A stretch of 64,000 bases of DNA from Dermatemys mawii (Eukaryota > Chordata > Testudines > Dermatemydidae): NCBI GenBank assembly GCA_007922305.1, contig ML677365.1, forward strand, positions 15,312,721 to 15,376,720. The letters run 5' to 3'. Both the position numbers and the translations under genes were made by a program. Below the pieces are notes generated by a model. The model ran no database searches. It was not told the origin of the DNA and saw only the letters and a list, made by a program, of their open reading frames with translations. Of this stretch, positions 45,573 to 56,412 are shown piece by piece; position 1 is the first letter of the stretch, and every line of letters starts with the position of its first letter.

Positions 45573-48470
45573 CAGGTATGTCTACATTGACGTGTAAGGT
45601 CAGGCTCAGACTCCGGTTAAAGCCTACCCCCAACCCCATTCTGTCTATACACAAATTGTACTAAACAAGGGCTTGGACCCAGGGTTCCAGGACTTTGAGG
45701 AGCTGTAGGCTCTGAGCCTGAGTTAAGCCATGACCCAAGTTTTGAGCTCTAATGCTTTTCAGTGTAGACACAGCCCCCTCCCTTGACTCAGGCTCTGGGA
45801 GTAGTCAAAAGTATCTCACAATTTCAAGGGCCAAGTTCCTATGCCAAATCCCAAGAATCCTCACTTTACTCCAAAGAAAACGGAAACAATCCCCACCACT
45901 TGATGTTCAGCAGCAGCTCAATGAGTCAGCACTGACCCTTCCATTGTCTTCTGATCACCAAGCTGCAAACACATGAGCGCGCTTTCGGCATTTGCAATTA
46001 ACAAAACAAGCCTTTTGCAAAATACACTGCTTCCTGGTCACAGGAGCAGCGCCAGATTTTGGTAAATCTCTGGTGCAAGGCCAGCAAAATTGACTTTAGT
46101 AAGAGTACCAGGAACAACCACAAATACCAGCAAATAGCAAAGAAGTCAGCAGCTTTGCAAATTTACCTGACTGGTCACCAGTGCAGGGACTGAATTAAGT
46201 GGTTCAAGAACAAGTATTAGAAAACCAGAGATCAGAACAGCACCTCAGGCAACTGGCCAACATCATGCCCATTTTATGAAGCGTTTGATCGAGTGCTGGA
46301 CACAGTATTCAGCATGGAGCCAACAGTGATGCATGATGACCTGGTCATCTGGGAAGGTGCCCTGCTGGACCCAGAATCCAGCACAGGCACCGATTGAGGA
46401 TAATGAAGTCACTTCGTTGTTGAAACCAATCCCAGAGCACAAGCAACAGCAGCACATTCTGGGTCCATATATGGAGGAATTGTTTCATGCACCTGCAGAA
46501 GCACATGCAGAAGAGACAGAAGCTGCCCCTAAGCCTGGGACGGTTCTGGTTTCATTTTAGTGTTTATTTATACAGTAATGGAAGGGATTTCTGCTTTATG
46601 AATGAAAGCAAAAGTTATGAAAAGCCCCAGATAACGGCACTATCTGCTAATGGCAGATTGTTTGCCAGCACCTTGGCATCCCTCCCATTTCCCCCACTAT
46701 GTGAAGTTCAAAATGGTGTCCAGGAAAGGCAAATAGTAAAGGACACCTTTAAAGTGTATTTTTACTTGAAAGGCAGAGATTTCTATTTCTTATAAATAAC
46801 TACCTTATGTTGCCCTGCCTGTAAGTACACTGCTCTGTAACTACTGAACGGTCGAACGAGCTTCCTGGAAACAGTGGAACTGTGTGGGACTAGGGAAGGT
46901 GGAAATGTGTTTCATGTACAAATTTAGTCCATTTCAGTTAGAGGTACTCCAGGAAGTCCACAGATGGCAAAATAATTTGTCTCAAATACAACTGGGGCTT
47001 GAAACTCTTACTGAGTGTTCCAGTTCAGCAGCTCTCACTATTGTAGGTCCATTCAGGGAGGAAATGGCTCATCTTTGGCTTCACAAAGATTGTGAAGAGC
47101 ACAGCAAGCCACAGCAATGCAGACTCCATTGATGATACTTGGCATCCAAACACGTCTGTAGATATTGCCAATCGGATTCCATATTTGCCAAAAGCATATT
47201 CAATAACTATTCTACACCTGTCAGGGCCTCTAAAATAAGGGTACAAATTCATAAACCATGGCAAAAGGAGGAATGCTGGGTCTGCCAGAATAATGACAGG
47301 GACAGTAACTATTTATAAACAACATCATTTGGTGGGAATAATGTCCCCAGCCTGTCCAAGAATGTAGACTCCTGAAGGGTAACAAAACCCTGACAACATG
47401 AACTTTCCCAGTGTACCCACCTTGACATTAATAGATTGACCTCTGTGACCCACAAGGACCTGCATAACAATGGAGTACTACTCTTCGCGATTTATGTACT
47501 TATGTGCTCCTTGAGGAGGGCTAACTATGGCCCCGATGCAGTTTGGAAACCTCATTCTCTCAAAGCCAACAATCACATCAGGATATCTTTTCAGCCTGCT
47601 GCCCTGCGGTAAATCACACACCTGATTGTCTCAGAAAATTCCACCACCATTTTACTCAACAATCAACTTCCCAACACCAAACTGGTTGGCAATGGATCTG
47701 TAACAGTCAGGGGTAGATGGCTATAGCAATCCACTTCTACACCAGAAAGGATGCCTTTATGCTGAAGGGTCGGGGTAAGCTGCTCACAAACCTCCAAAAA
47801 TGTAGCTTTCTTCATACACAAGTTCTGGAGGTACCAGTGGTCATCCCAGGTCTTCATGACAGTGTGATCTCACCAATCTTTGCATGAGGCCCTGCAGCAA
47901 AAGCACCAGTCTACACAAGGAGCATCAGCAGCTATACTGAGTGTCATGAACAGCATCAGCCAGTCTGAATCTGCCATGTCTGGATACTACTACTCCTCTG
48001 CTGCCTCCTGCTCCAGCGTAGACTGTGTCAGTCCCTTTGGTGGGTCAGAAAGCAGCAATAAAATGTCCAAAAGCACCTCTTGGAAGCTTTGCCCAATTTC
48101 TGACACAGTGAAAAGCGCAAGCAAGGCATGGTCTGGGAAAGGTGCCTCCTGCAGGTTGATTAGCAAGATGTATCAGTGGCCTGTTCAAACTTCCTGTAAC
48201 ATGCGTGTGGAAAGTAAAGTTTTCCCACAGAGCACCACAGTCAAAGGGCTAGAGCAGCGAGATTTCAGGAGGGTGCTAGAGAGTCTGGGATATAGCTGGT
48301 TTCACTTGGGGTTGTCCGCTACAGTGTGGACGCCAGAGCTCCAGCTTAGAAAATTCTTAACATAGGGTTAGCAATCAGTATAGATGCTCAAGCCCCAGTT
48401 CTTTAACCTAGCGTCAGCTTGCTCGAGTTCCAATGTCTGTGGGTTTACACTGCAGTGTAGACATACCCTG
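45573..48470 (-). mobile_element. Harbinger DNA transposon, near full length, decayed
   Basis: The ends CAGGTATGTCTACATTGACG and, in complement, CAGGGTATGTCTACACTGCA form a terminal inverted repeat. The 2.9-kb interior carries transposase remnants on the minus strand. No clear 3-bp target duplication is preserved. The right end is 24 bp from the donor of the BLTP1 exon at 48761-48495. Confidence 0.75.
46263..47860 (-). pseudogene. Harbinger (HARBI1-like) transposase remnant
   Basis: In transcript order, the complement of 47857-47663 encodes LCMKKATFLEVCEQLTPTLQ, the usual HARBI1-type N-terminal motif (MSRATFxELCxxLxP). The complement of 47264-47025 encodes DRCRIVIEYAFGKYGIRLAI, where ExAFG is the conserved third-acid region, and ends MSHFLPEWTYNSES. 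The DDE acids are not all recoverable, and several frameshifts and stops separate the blocks. Confidence 0.75.
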
Positions 48471-48494
48471 AGATGCTAAGAGGACATTTATTAC

Positions 48495-48761
48495 CTTCTT
48501 AGAATATCCAAGTAATTCCAGCTCCCTTCTACCCCATTTCCACACAGATACAGTTTTAGAAGCACTAGATTTGGATGCAAGCAAATATTCAGTGTCCCCT
48601 TCTGTGTTCGGAGCTTGATAGGAGGGTTTCAACTACATCTAAATCAGGTCTGAGAACCAACATGTGCAGGGTCATTAAGAGATGACCATAATTACTGTGG
48701 CCTGTTCCTTCACAATCTTCTTTACTTTCTTCACTATCAGAGGAAGGACATAAAGAAGGTC
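48495..48761 (-). CDS. BLTP1: BLTP1 exon with an internal 1-nt frameshift
   Basis: The exon is 267 nt. The donor is ctaagaag|gtaata. The chosen acceptor is gatatgtctccgag, whose GA completes a GGA codon with the previous exon's G. An alternative acceptor, cttattttag at 48775, gives a wrong phase. The frame reads PSLCPSSDSEESKEDCEGTG then YGHLLMTLHMLVLRPDLDVV and ETLLSSSEHRRG, and then hits TGA. A one-base shift at the CCCC run (plus-strand 48596-48599) restores DTEYLLASKSSASKTVSVWK and WGRRELELLGYSKK, ending in phase 0. The exon would be 266 nt if intact. An assembly error is the simplest explanation. Confidence 0.75.
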
Positions 48762-49500
48762 CTCGGAGACATATCTAAAATAAGGTTTTGTTTCTGTTTC
48801 TCTCCTCCTTTTGGTATTCCAACTCGGCCTGAACACAAATAGGTCCATCAGCAGCCTGCTGACCTATGCTGATATTCTGGAGGACTGAGTGGTCCAGGCT
48901 CCGTTTTCCAAGGTCTGCATGTGTTCTGCTCAGTCACGTGATCCTCACAGTGTGCATTTTTGCCCAGGATGCAACCAACATTTTCTCCTAAGTATAGCTA
49001 ATGATCTCTTGGCTTTTATTGGTTTAAATATACCATAATATTGGCCAGTCAGACTCAAAGTGCTTCTGAAGAATCACCTGCTAGAAACAGAGGAGAGCTC
49101 ATCTGATGTCAGAGGGCTATCAAAGTTATAGTCCCTTCCCCATCTCCTTGGGCCATAGTCCTGTGATCACTATTGAAAATGTTTGGATTTATATAGTTCT
49201 TTAAAAAAAAAACAAAAAAAAAAAAAACCCTGAATATTCAAGGTCCCGAATCCCAAATTCTTTATTAAAGTAAAAGAGTGTTAGGCCAGTGGGCTGATTT
49301 CCGTCACAATGCTGGTTCCTTTTTGGCAGTCAGCTTATTTAGCCAATATAGTAAACAAGAGGTAAAACAGCTTTCCTGTTGAAAAAGGAACCAAGATTGC
49401 ACTTAAAGTCACAGCTGTGAAAACTTGCCTATCTGTCCAATATTCTATGTACATTTTGAGATTAAATGACAACTTCGGGGGAAAAAATGTGTAACCTTGC
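48762..49500. other. Intron sequence, possibly an unnamed repeat
   Basis: There is an A-rich tract at 49203-49228. The text around 48810-49130 may be a retroelement relic, but I cannot assign it. Confidence 0.35.
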
Positions 49501-49504
49501 ATTT

Positions 49505-49965
49505 TTGAAATATTTAAATTAATTCAAGCAAGATGGTCACTGATGTGATATCTGGATGGACCTCATGACCAGAAGAATATATGTCAACATCCTCAGTGAC
49601 AAACTGTCTGGACTGACATATTTAGGGAATTGCAAAAAGGAATCAGTTTGAGCAGTGGGAATCAGAGCTGCTGCACAGATACGGTATCCGCCTTTTTGAG
49701 AGATTATAGTAGGAGCTAGCACATTTCCGGGTGAGTAAGGCATTGCAGTTAAGTCGCCTAGGGATGAAACCTCAGTTATATACTAGTTGGAAAAAAGAAT
49801 TTCTTCCTTCTGGTTGCTGTGGGAGAGACCTATACTTTCCCCATGATTCAGAAGGCACTCTAAAGCTTTCTTGACAGTTCTGCCATCTCTGGAAGTAGGG
49901 GGTCCATCATTCAGGTAGAAGGTTTTGTTTGTTTGTTTGTTTTTGTATCCCTGGTAAATTGCCAC
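49505..49965 (-). pseudogene. Unidentified coding-like segment, broken
   Basis: The complement holds two protein-like blocks: FYLNDGPPTSRDGRTVKKAL then ECLLNHGESIGLSHSNQKEE (49965-49783), and DLTAMPYSPGNVLAPTIISQ then KGGYRICAAALIPTAQTDSF (49755-49537). They are separated by a stop. A shift near 49590 would continue as VTEDVDIYSSGHEVHPDITS to a TAA at about 49515. A (CAAA)n tract adjoins upstream. I do not recognise the family; it may be a retroelement gene or a retrocopy. Confidence 0.35.
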
Positions 49966-49969
49966 TGGA

Positions 49970-51024
49970 TCTTAACTAGTTTTGGTGAAGGAGCTATCCT
50001 GCAGCATGCTCAATTGGGCCAGAATAAACCTAATCTATGCTCCAGATAGACACACAGATTCCCTGAAATCTGTTTAGCTCGCTCTGCATTGACCTTGCCT
50101 ACATAACAGATAAAAGCTCCACCTTTGTCCCTCGGAGTCTAGCAGTCTGTAAGAAGTTTGGCAATGGCTGCATTTATTCCTCTCTGCTTGCACTTGCTGT
50201 TTTTGTTTACAGTTTTGGGAGGAGAGAGCAGCAGGAAAAGGAACTAACCATATGAAACATGCTTAGCAAAGTGAAATAAGATAGCAATTTTGAGGAGAAA
50301 AAAAAACACACAAAAGCACTGAAAAATATTAAAAATTTAGTTGTAAAAGGCTGTACTAAAAGGGAAACCTAGAGTCTGTTCCCAGTTTCAACGTTCCCTA
50401 ATCCAAGCTCATGCATTCTCCTCAGGCAAACCCGGAAGGCAATCTCTGGCTCACCGCCAAAAATCTTGTGGACCTCCAGTTGCTCAAGAGAAGGGGAATA
50501 TCACACTATGAAGATCAATAAGGAGGGAACATAACTTCACAAAAGACATCGTGTGTTACTTGGATCAAAAGTCTTAACAATAACAGCCCAATTTTTTTTT
50601 AAAAATCACTTGTATGCACAATTTTTTAGTACTACTATTTGCATATACAGAATTTGTACAAACTCCATTTGCAAAAAGAGCTGAGTACAAATTGAGTACA
50701 GAAAAGATGTATGTGGGTAAATTCTACCAGTTATATTGACAAATGTTAAATGCTCAAGACTTCACTTGCAATTTTGTATGTGTATAAATGAAAGGATGGG
50801 TTAAGACCCATTTGAAGATCTGGCCCTAAGAAATATCATTTCTAATAGTTTAGAAATGTCTATTAAATAGAGGAACTTTTGCATATTTTAAAAACCACAA
50901 ATGTACACATACGTGCAGCATAACATTCCAAAACCACATTTTATTTCATTTGTGCACCATCAGAATCTGTTTGATTAGTAGGGGGTTTGATATACTATAC
51001 ATTTTGTTAGGTCTACCCAGCTTT
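49970..51024. other. Intron sequence, nothing recognised
   Basis: AT-rich sequence with short poly-A and poly-T tracts. No element or exon is supported. Confidence 0.45.
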
Positions 51025-51412
51025 TCATTGCAGTGGCTGACAGGATGAAGGGACTCCTGGTGTCATCTCAGAGAGTTTCGTCCTGGATCACTACCTGCAT
51101 CTATACCTGCTACGAGCAGGCAAAGGTCACATCTCCACCGACAGTGATGGCTCATTCAACCAGGGCAAAAGTGTCAGCAGCTTTCCTGGCAATCCCTACC
51201 CAGAACATCTGCAGAGCCACACCACAGTCTGTCCATACCTTCACAACCCATTATGCCATCACCCAGTACGCCCAGGATTATGCTGGCTTTGGCAGAGCTG
51301 TGTTGCAATCTACATGTCCATGAATGGCTGCTCACCTCCAAAGGTACTGCTTGGGAGACACCTAAACATGAAATGGACATGAGCAAGCACTCGAAGAAGG
51401 AAAAAAAGTTAC
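51025..51412 (+). mobile_element. DIRS 3' fragment with tyrosine recombinase C-terminus
   Basis: The plus strand encodes SSQRVSSWITTCIYTCYEQA, HSTRAKVSAAFLA and HTFTTHYAITQYAQDYAGFG. HSTRA and HTFxxHY correspond to the H-x-x-R and H/Y parts of the DIRS recombinase active site. Downstream 'atggacatgagcaagcactc' plus gaaga is a DIRS terminus. Its orientation is opposite to the neighbouring copies. Confidence 0.75.
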
Positions 51413-51668
51413 CTACCCCTCATAACTGACCTTGTAACTGTTGTTTTCGAAATGTGTTGTTTGTGTCCATACCATAATCCACCCTCCTTCCCTTCTGTCA
51501 GCATTCTGGCAAGAAGGAACTGAAGTGTGTGTATGGCGGGGGTAGGGCATATTTTATGACACATGTGGGCACAACTCCAGAAGGCAAAACATCCAGCACC
51601 AGTGCATGTGGAGAGCACATACACATCCTAACATGGAATGGACATGAGCAAGCACTTGAAGAAGAAAA
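51413..51668. repeat. DIRS terminal-repeat unit
   Basis: It starts 'cttgtaactgttgttttcga' and ends 'atggacatgagcaagcactt' plus gaagaa, i.e. inverted DIRS termini facing each other. It is comparable to the unit at 25192-25485. Confidence 0.6.
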
Positions 51669-52052
51669 ACAACATATTTGTTTTACATGCAATAGCATGT
51701 CTTCCCTGGACAATACTTTTATTAACCAACCATCCAGTTATGTATACACAAACATCCCTTGCCTTCTTAGGTACACTACTATTACCGATAGAGATTTGGT
51801 AAAAAGCTCTGGGTGCTGAAGACAACCCAAAAAGCAAGATCTTGTACTGAAAATGGTTCAGCCCCATCACAAAATGCAGATCTCTGATGACATGGTCTTA
51901 TTGAAGTATAGAAATGTGTCCTTTAAATCCAGGGCTGAAAACCAAACCTGAGGGGAAAAGACTGTCCAGTTGCTGCTCTCAAAAATATCAAAAATTGGGA
52001 GAGATGATTCATCAACTAAAAGTGAAAGAATATCAGCATGCTTGCCATGCAA
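51628..52052 (-). pseudogene. DIRS reverse transcriptase core remnant
   Basis: Two adjacent frames hold the LDLKD motif (first catalytic Asp) and the QYKILLFGLSSAPRAF motif. The catalytic YLDD box is changed to YITG, so it could not polymerise. The frames are offset by one base near 51868. Confidence 0.75.
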
Positions 52053-53690
52053 TCCACTAATTCACGAAAAGCCAACGCATCTTCTGAAAATGACAAAGCT
52101 GACTTACCTCCTACCTTTTCATCTGTAGTTGTCATGCCCCCAGGATCTGGATCTGGCTCTGAATCCCACTAGTCCTTCCTTTTACAACAAAAATTCCTTC
52201 CGTATTATATAAGACTTATCAGGGTTCACAGATTCTATAAGACCAATGTCTTCCAGATCTGGGGGTTGTACTTCATCTACACACGCATTCAGAGAAGCCT
52301 TATTCCCATACATCGAGAATTGTTGATAAGAAACCAGGGAAGACCAATGAGGCCAACGCATCCACAGTGGCATCTACCAATTTGGCCAAAACCTCATATT
52401 CAGATTTGGATGCATATAACTTTGTCAATAAGGACATGCATCATACAGGAGACTTTGCTTGTAATACTCCTCCTGCGGATCCTGTCCACAAATCAAATTA
52501 TTTCTTCAGTATGAAACTGCTCTCAGTTCCAACAAAATTGGAGACAACAATAATTTTGGTTGAACAAGGGAAATCAGAGAACAGTTCTTTTCTAGGGATC
52601 CAGAAAATGTCTTTGGAGCTGAAGAAAAAGGAGAATCTCCACACTCTTCTACATATCCTTTCCCTTCTGGAGACAGACATATTTGAGACTGTTGTAAAAT
52701 GGTTTCTCCTTGATCCAATCACTGATTCCATAGCTGGAAGATCTGAGATCAAATCCAATCTATAAACCTGCACCTGAACAATTATGCACTGTAGTGCCAT
52801 AGTAGCAGTCACTGGTGTCACAATACGTCCTTGCTTCACCAGCTCCTTAAGTCTCTTTTTGGAACTGGCTCACCCAGATCTGATGGTAGCAAATCCTCAC
52901 TTTTCCATGCAGCTGCATATCAGTATATGGGTCTTTATATTTAGTTTGCATAATGGAATCCTCCACTCGTGGATTTGATCTCTTAATAGAGGCTGACACT
53001 GTAGAGGACTGACTACTGACATCTGCGGGGGTAGATAAATCGTTATCAAGAGGATTGGCTTAAAACATAGAAGCCAGCACCTCAGAGGCTTTCCCCTTTT
53101 TCTGGGCCTTATCACCAGACCTAACAGTTCAACAAAGATGACATCTTTTTTTACCCACAGAACCATCCAGGGCAGACAATAGTATATGCATCATCTTGCC
53201 AGTTCCAGATAGCTTTGAAGCCAAGGCTATTTTCAACAGGATTGCTTGTAATCTATTCTTTCTTTCTTTGCTCTCAAGGGAAATATAGAGCAAATTGAGC
53301 ACTTGGAGGATGAGTGAACATCGCTGGACAGGATACATATCTTTTGAAACCATGTTTCTTTTTTGGTTCCATCAACAACTATCTACACCATTACTAACTA
53401 CAAGACTAAACTCTCTATAGCTACTAATTAACTAATGGATCCAAGAGGATACCTGAGCTCCACACAAAAGGTTCAGCTGGTCACAGTTAGAAGGAACAGA
53501 GTCAGCTGGAGGGCCACACCCCTTTTATACTCTTGCCTTGGAACATTTGACATTCTCTGCAGGGAGGGGAGATGGAGGAACATGAGCACCCTAATGACCA
53601 CTGCTAGTTAAAGCTCTAGGGGGAAAACTGCACCAGTTCAGAACATCTCGAGCGTGGTAATATGCACAGTACATTTGAAGAAAAATATCC
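51669..53690 (-). mobile_element. Third DIRS copy: gag and 5' RT only
   Basis: The complement of 51870-51628 gives HFQYKILLFGLSSAPRAFYQ and VCVYITGWL, the DIRS RT core (FQYKxLPFGLSSAPRxF ... YLDDWL). The complement of 52052-51867 gives VWFSALDLKDTFLYFNKT (WFSALDLKDAYFHI). Gag-like frames run 52182-53353. A 5' terminal region (53470-53685) ends 'catttgaagaa'. The copy stops within RT at the low-coordinate side, so RNase H and recombinase are missing. Confidence 0.75.
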
Positions 53691-54866
53691 AGTTTTAGCA
53701 GTACTAAACTTAAGTGTGTCTTTTTAAATTGAGGACTTTGCATAAGAAAATATTTTAATAGTGCATCTGTTCACCATTCCCCAGCTGATACCACTTTTCT
53801 ATATATGTGAAAACTGTTTTTATAACATACAGTTGTGAGTTCCACAGCATAGAGGTAAGCACATGTACAGAAAACAGCCGATTTGGAGCAGGCACATATA
53901 CATCTGCTTGGTCAGAAACCCACCAAGTAGGTACCAGAGAATCCCCATGGCAATAATATTCGTTCATCCTTAAATGCAGGTGGGGAAAGAAGCAGTTACC
54001 CAACAAAGGGATGGAGCTATGGAATAGCAGCTCTACAGAGAAAATGACCTTGAATTACCAATAGAAAAATTATAATGTAAAAAATGCTACATGCTGAAGC
54101 ATTAACTAAACTTGTATAGCTTTAGCTATCCTCAAAGGAACACAATAACTTTTAACTGACACGTCAAAATTAGAAAGCTCAAGAATGGCTGCTAATTGGT
54201 GCCGAAGTCTATATACACACACATGATTTGAACTAATTTTTCCCAGAAATCCTCAAATGGTATAATTAAAATACTATAAACCCACCATCTTCTGTGCATT
54301 TGCTAATCCCACTGTCCCAAAATACTAAATGTGAAGGATTATCTACACACTTAGACATGTAATTTGGGTGTTGTAACTTTCTTCTTCTGAACAATTTTTT
54401 CCTGGGGAATATGATGTGGCCCTAGGACATCAAGTAGAAAATAAGTAGAAACAACAGATTAACTCTTAAAGATCTTGTCATATAAATCATCTATAGCTAA
54501 AAGCACAGAAAATATATTCTAAAACTAGAATTATTTCTCAAATTTTTTTACAGCATCAGGTTTTGTGTTTTGTTTTTTTTTTAAAAAAAAATCACTCAAA
54601 TGTGACACTTTACATAAAATTCAATCTAGTACACTACTGGATTATAAAAAATGTTGATTATAAAAAATATCTTTCCAATCATTTAGAAGAAAAAACAAGT
54701 TAGAATACCAAGAATCTAAGAAAACTTAAACATGTCGGTTCCAACAAGCAACTGCAAAAATAAATCTAAAGTAAAGTAGAGGACAGCTGGTCAAGGCCCA
54801 AGTGGCTGTCAAAAAAATCTTTGCTTTCTGTTTTTCAAGGCAGGGCAAAACAAAGAAAAGGAATAC
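53691..54866. other. Intron with an unidentified coding-like frame at 54006-53755
   Basis: The minus frame reads HGDSLVPTWWVSDQADVYVP then APNRLFSVHVLTSMLWNSQL and VFTYIEKWYQLGNGEQ before a stop. It is more protein-like than its surroundings. I do not recognise it, and it lacks clear splice sites. The remainder, including a T/A run near 54570-54590, shows nothing. Confidence 0.35.
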
Positions 54867-54954
54867 CTTTGCCAGTGGTGCTTTCCATTGTGTACAAGTA
54901 ATCCATGTAAAAGGCACCAAACCTCTGCATTCCAGCTATCTCTGAGTATGTCTC
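54867..54954 (-). CDS. BLTP1: BLTP1 exon
   Basis: The exon is 88 nt, with acceptor ctttgttggtag and donor ggcaaag|gtattc. Phase 0 entry gives 29 residues, ETYSEIAGMQRFGAFYMDYL then YTMESTTGK, and it leaves one G. Both other frames either contain a stop or disagree with the neighbours' phases. Confidence 0.85.
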
Positions 54955-55605
54955 CTACCAACAAAGCAAAGCAAATAAAACAAAAGATATATAAGGAAAG
55001 AATCTTGAGATTACAAACCAATAGGCCTAATATCAAAGACATATATGCTTGTTTGGGTTTGATCATTAACACACAGAAAGGCTTATCAAAACAGAAGACA
55101 GAGGTTATCTCAGAGAATTCGCCTTTCAGATACATAATCTAACTTCTATTGCACACCACACAAAAAGGAGATCTGTAATTCTGCTTGACATTTTGACCAC
55201 TTAATCAATAACATAGTTTATTAATACCTTTAATGGAGTAAATATTCTTCTCTTGACCTCCCACATCCCAGCAGACCTGTCCAATACTATAAAATTAAAA
55301 CTAAAGCTTGTTAATTCTAAAATATTTTGATTTTTTATACAAAAAAACGCATTTTATCTTTAGCCTTTTGAAAACTTAATAAGTCACTACATCATTATGA
55401 TTTTTAGAAAATATCTCATATTATAATTTCATAAAGAAAGAGAACCACAGAAAATATCTCAAGGAAAGAGCATTTTTTAATAAAGTGAAGGGTATTCATA
55501 AATGTTTGGTTTTGGGGCTTTACCATTTTCACTCTGTTGTGGCATCTCTAGATTTATATCTACTGTACTGCTCTTTTCATTGTTTTTCTTTTTGTTATAA
55601 GCAGT
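54955..55605. other. Intron sequence; a possible micro-exon near 55228-55290 is unproven
   Basis: The minus strand at 55290-55228 has an acceptor-like tttatag and a donor AAAG|gtatta around a stop-free frame (MWEVKRRIFTPLK). The phase from the first AG does not fit the neighbouring exons. No other element is seen. Confidence 0.35.
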
Positions 55606-55705
55606 ATATAGAATCAGAGAAATATAGGGCTGGAAAGGACCTTGAGACTTGACCTAGTTTATCCTCCCACCTCCCGTACTGAAACAGGGCCAAGTATAGC
55701 TAGAC

Positions 55706-56029
55706 CAGTTGTTCTCAAACTGGGGGTCACAACTCCCCTGGGAGTCGCAGGCTGATTCTAAGGGGATCGCGAGCTGCTGACACCTTTGGAGGCATTTCGG
55801 CAGAAGCTCCAAACGTGCTACTTTGTCCACCAAAAAGCTGCCAAAATGCAAGCTTCCACTCTTGGCAGCATTTCGGCGGACACAGAGACAAACGCTGTTT
55901 GTCCGCCGAAATGCCGCCAAAAGTGGAAGAGTTCAGTTCAACAGCATTTCAGCGGACATACCCGCAGGCCACGAGAGGATGCAGCATATCAAAAAGGAGT
56001 CACCGAACAGACAAGTTGGAGAACCACTG
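55706..56029. mobile_element. hAT MITE with exact 8-bp target duplication
   Basis: The 324-bp element starts CAGTTGTTCTCAAACTGGGG and ends GGAGAACCACTG, imperfect inverted termini. AGCTAGAC flanks both sides (55698-55705 and 56030-56037). Inside, 'ggcatttcggcagaa'-type units recur, some inverted ('gcagcatttcggcggacaca' and 'tgtccgccgaaatgccgcca'). Confidence 0.9.
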
Positions 56030-56143
56030 AGCTAGACAATCCCTAACAGATGTATGTCTAACTTGTTCTTAAACACTTCCAGTGACCGGGATTCCACAAC
56101 CTTCCTGTACTTAATTATCCTCAGAGTTAGAAATCTTTTCCTA

Positions 56144-56412
56144 GGCCACGTCTACACTGCTGGCTGGATCAGCAGGCAGAGATCAATCTATTGGGGATCG
56201 ATTTATCGCATCACGTCAAGATGCGATAAATTGATCCCAAAGTCGACACCGGAACTCCAGTTCGCCGAAAAACATAAGGCAGGGTCGACGGGGGAGCCAT
56301 CGTGCGGACAGCAGGCAAGTCGATCTAAGATGCATTGACTTCACCTACGCTATTCACATACTTGAAGTTGCGTATCTTAGGTTAACCCTCCCCACTAGTG
56401 TAGACCTGGCCG
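56144..56412. mobile_element. Harbinger-type MITE
   Basis: The ends GGCCACGTCTACACTGCTGG and, in complement, GGCCAGGTCTACACTAGTGG are inverted repeats. The interior has palindromic pairs such as 'gatcgatttatcgcatc' and 'gatgcgataaattgatc'. It interrupts CR1 text that would otherwise read ttttcctaatatctaac, consistent with a TA(A) target. Confidence 0.85.

Noticed and set aside
47880..48365. 161-codon plus-strand frame
   Set aside because: It lies antisense within the Harbinger element, where the real coding remnants are on the minus strand. It shows no family resemblance.
48774..48775. Stronger-looking acceptor (cttattttag) for the frameshifted exon
   Set aside because: It gives an entry phase that disagrees with the preceding exon. 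The AG 13 nt further in restores phase.
52367..52765. 132-codon plus-strand frame
   Set aside because: It is antisense to the DIRS gag remnant on the minus strand, so it is most likely a shadow frame.
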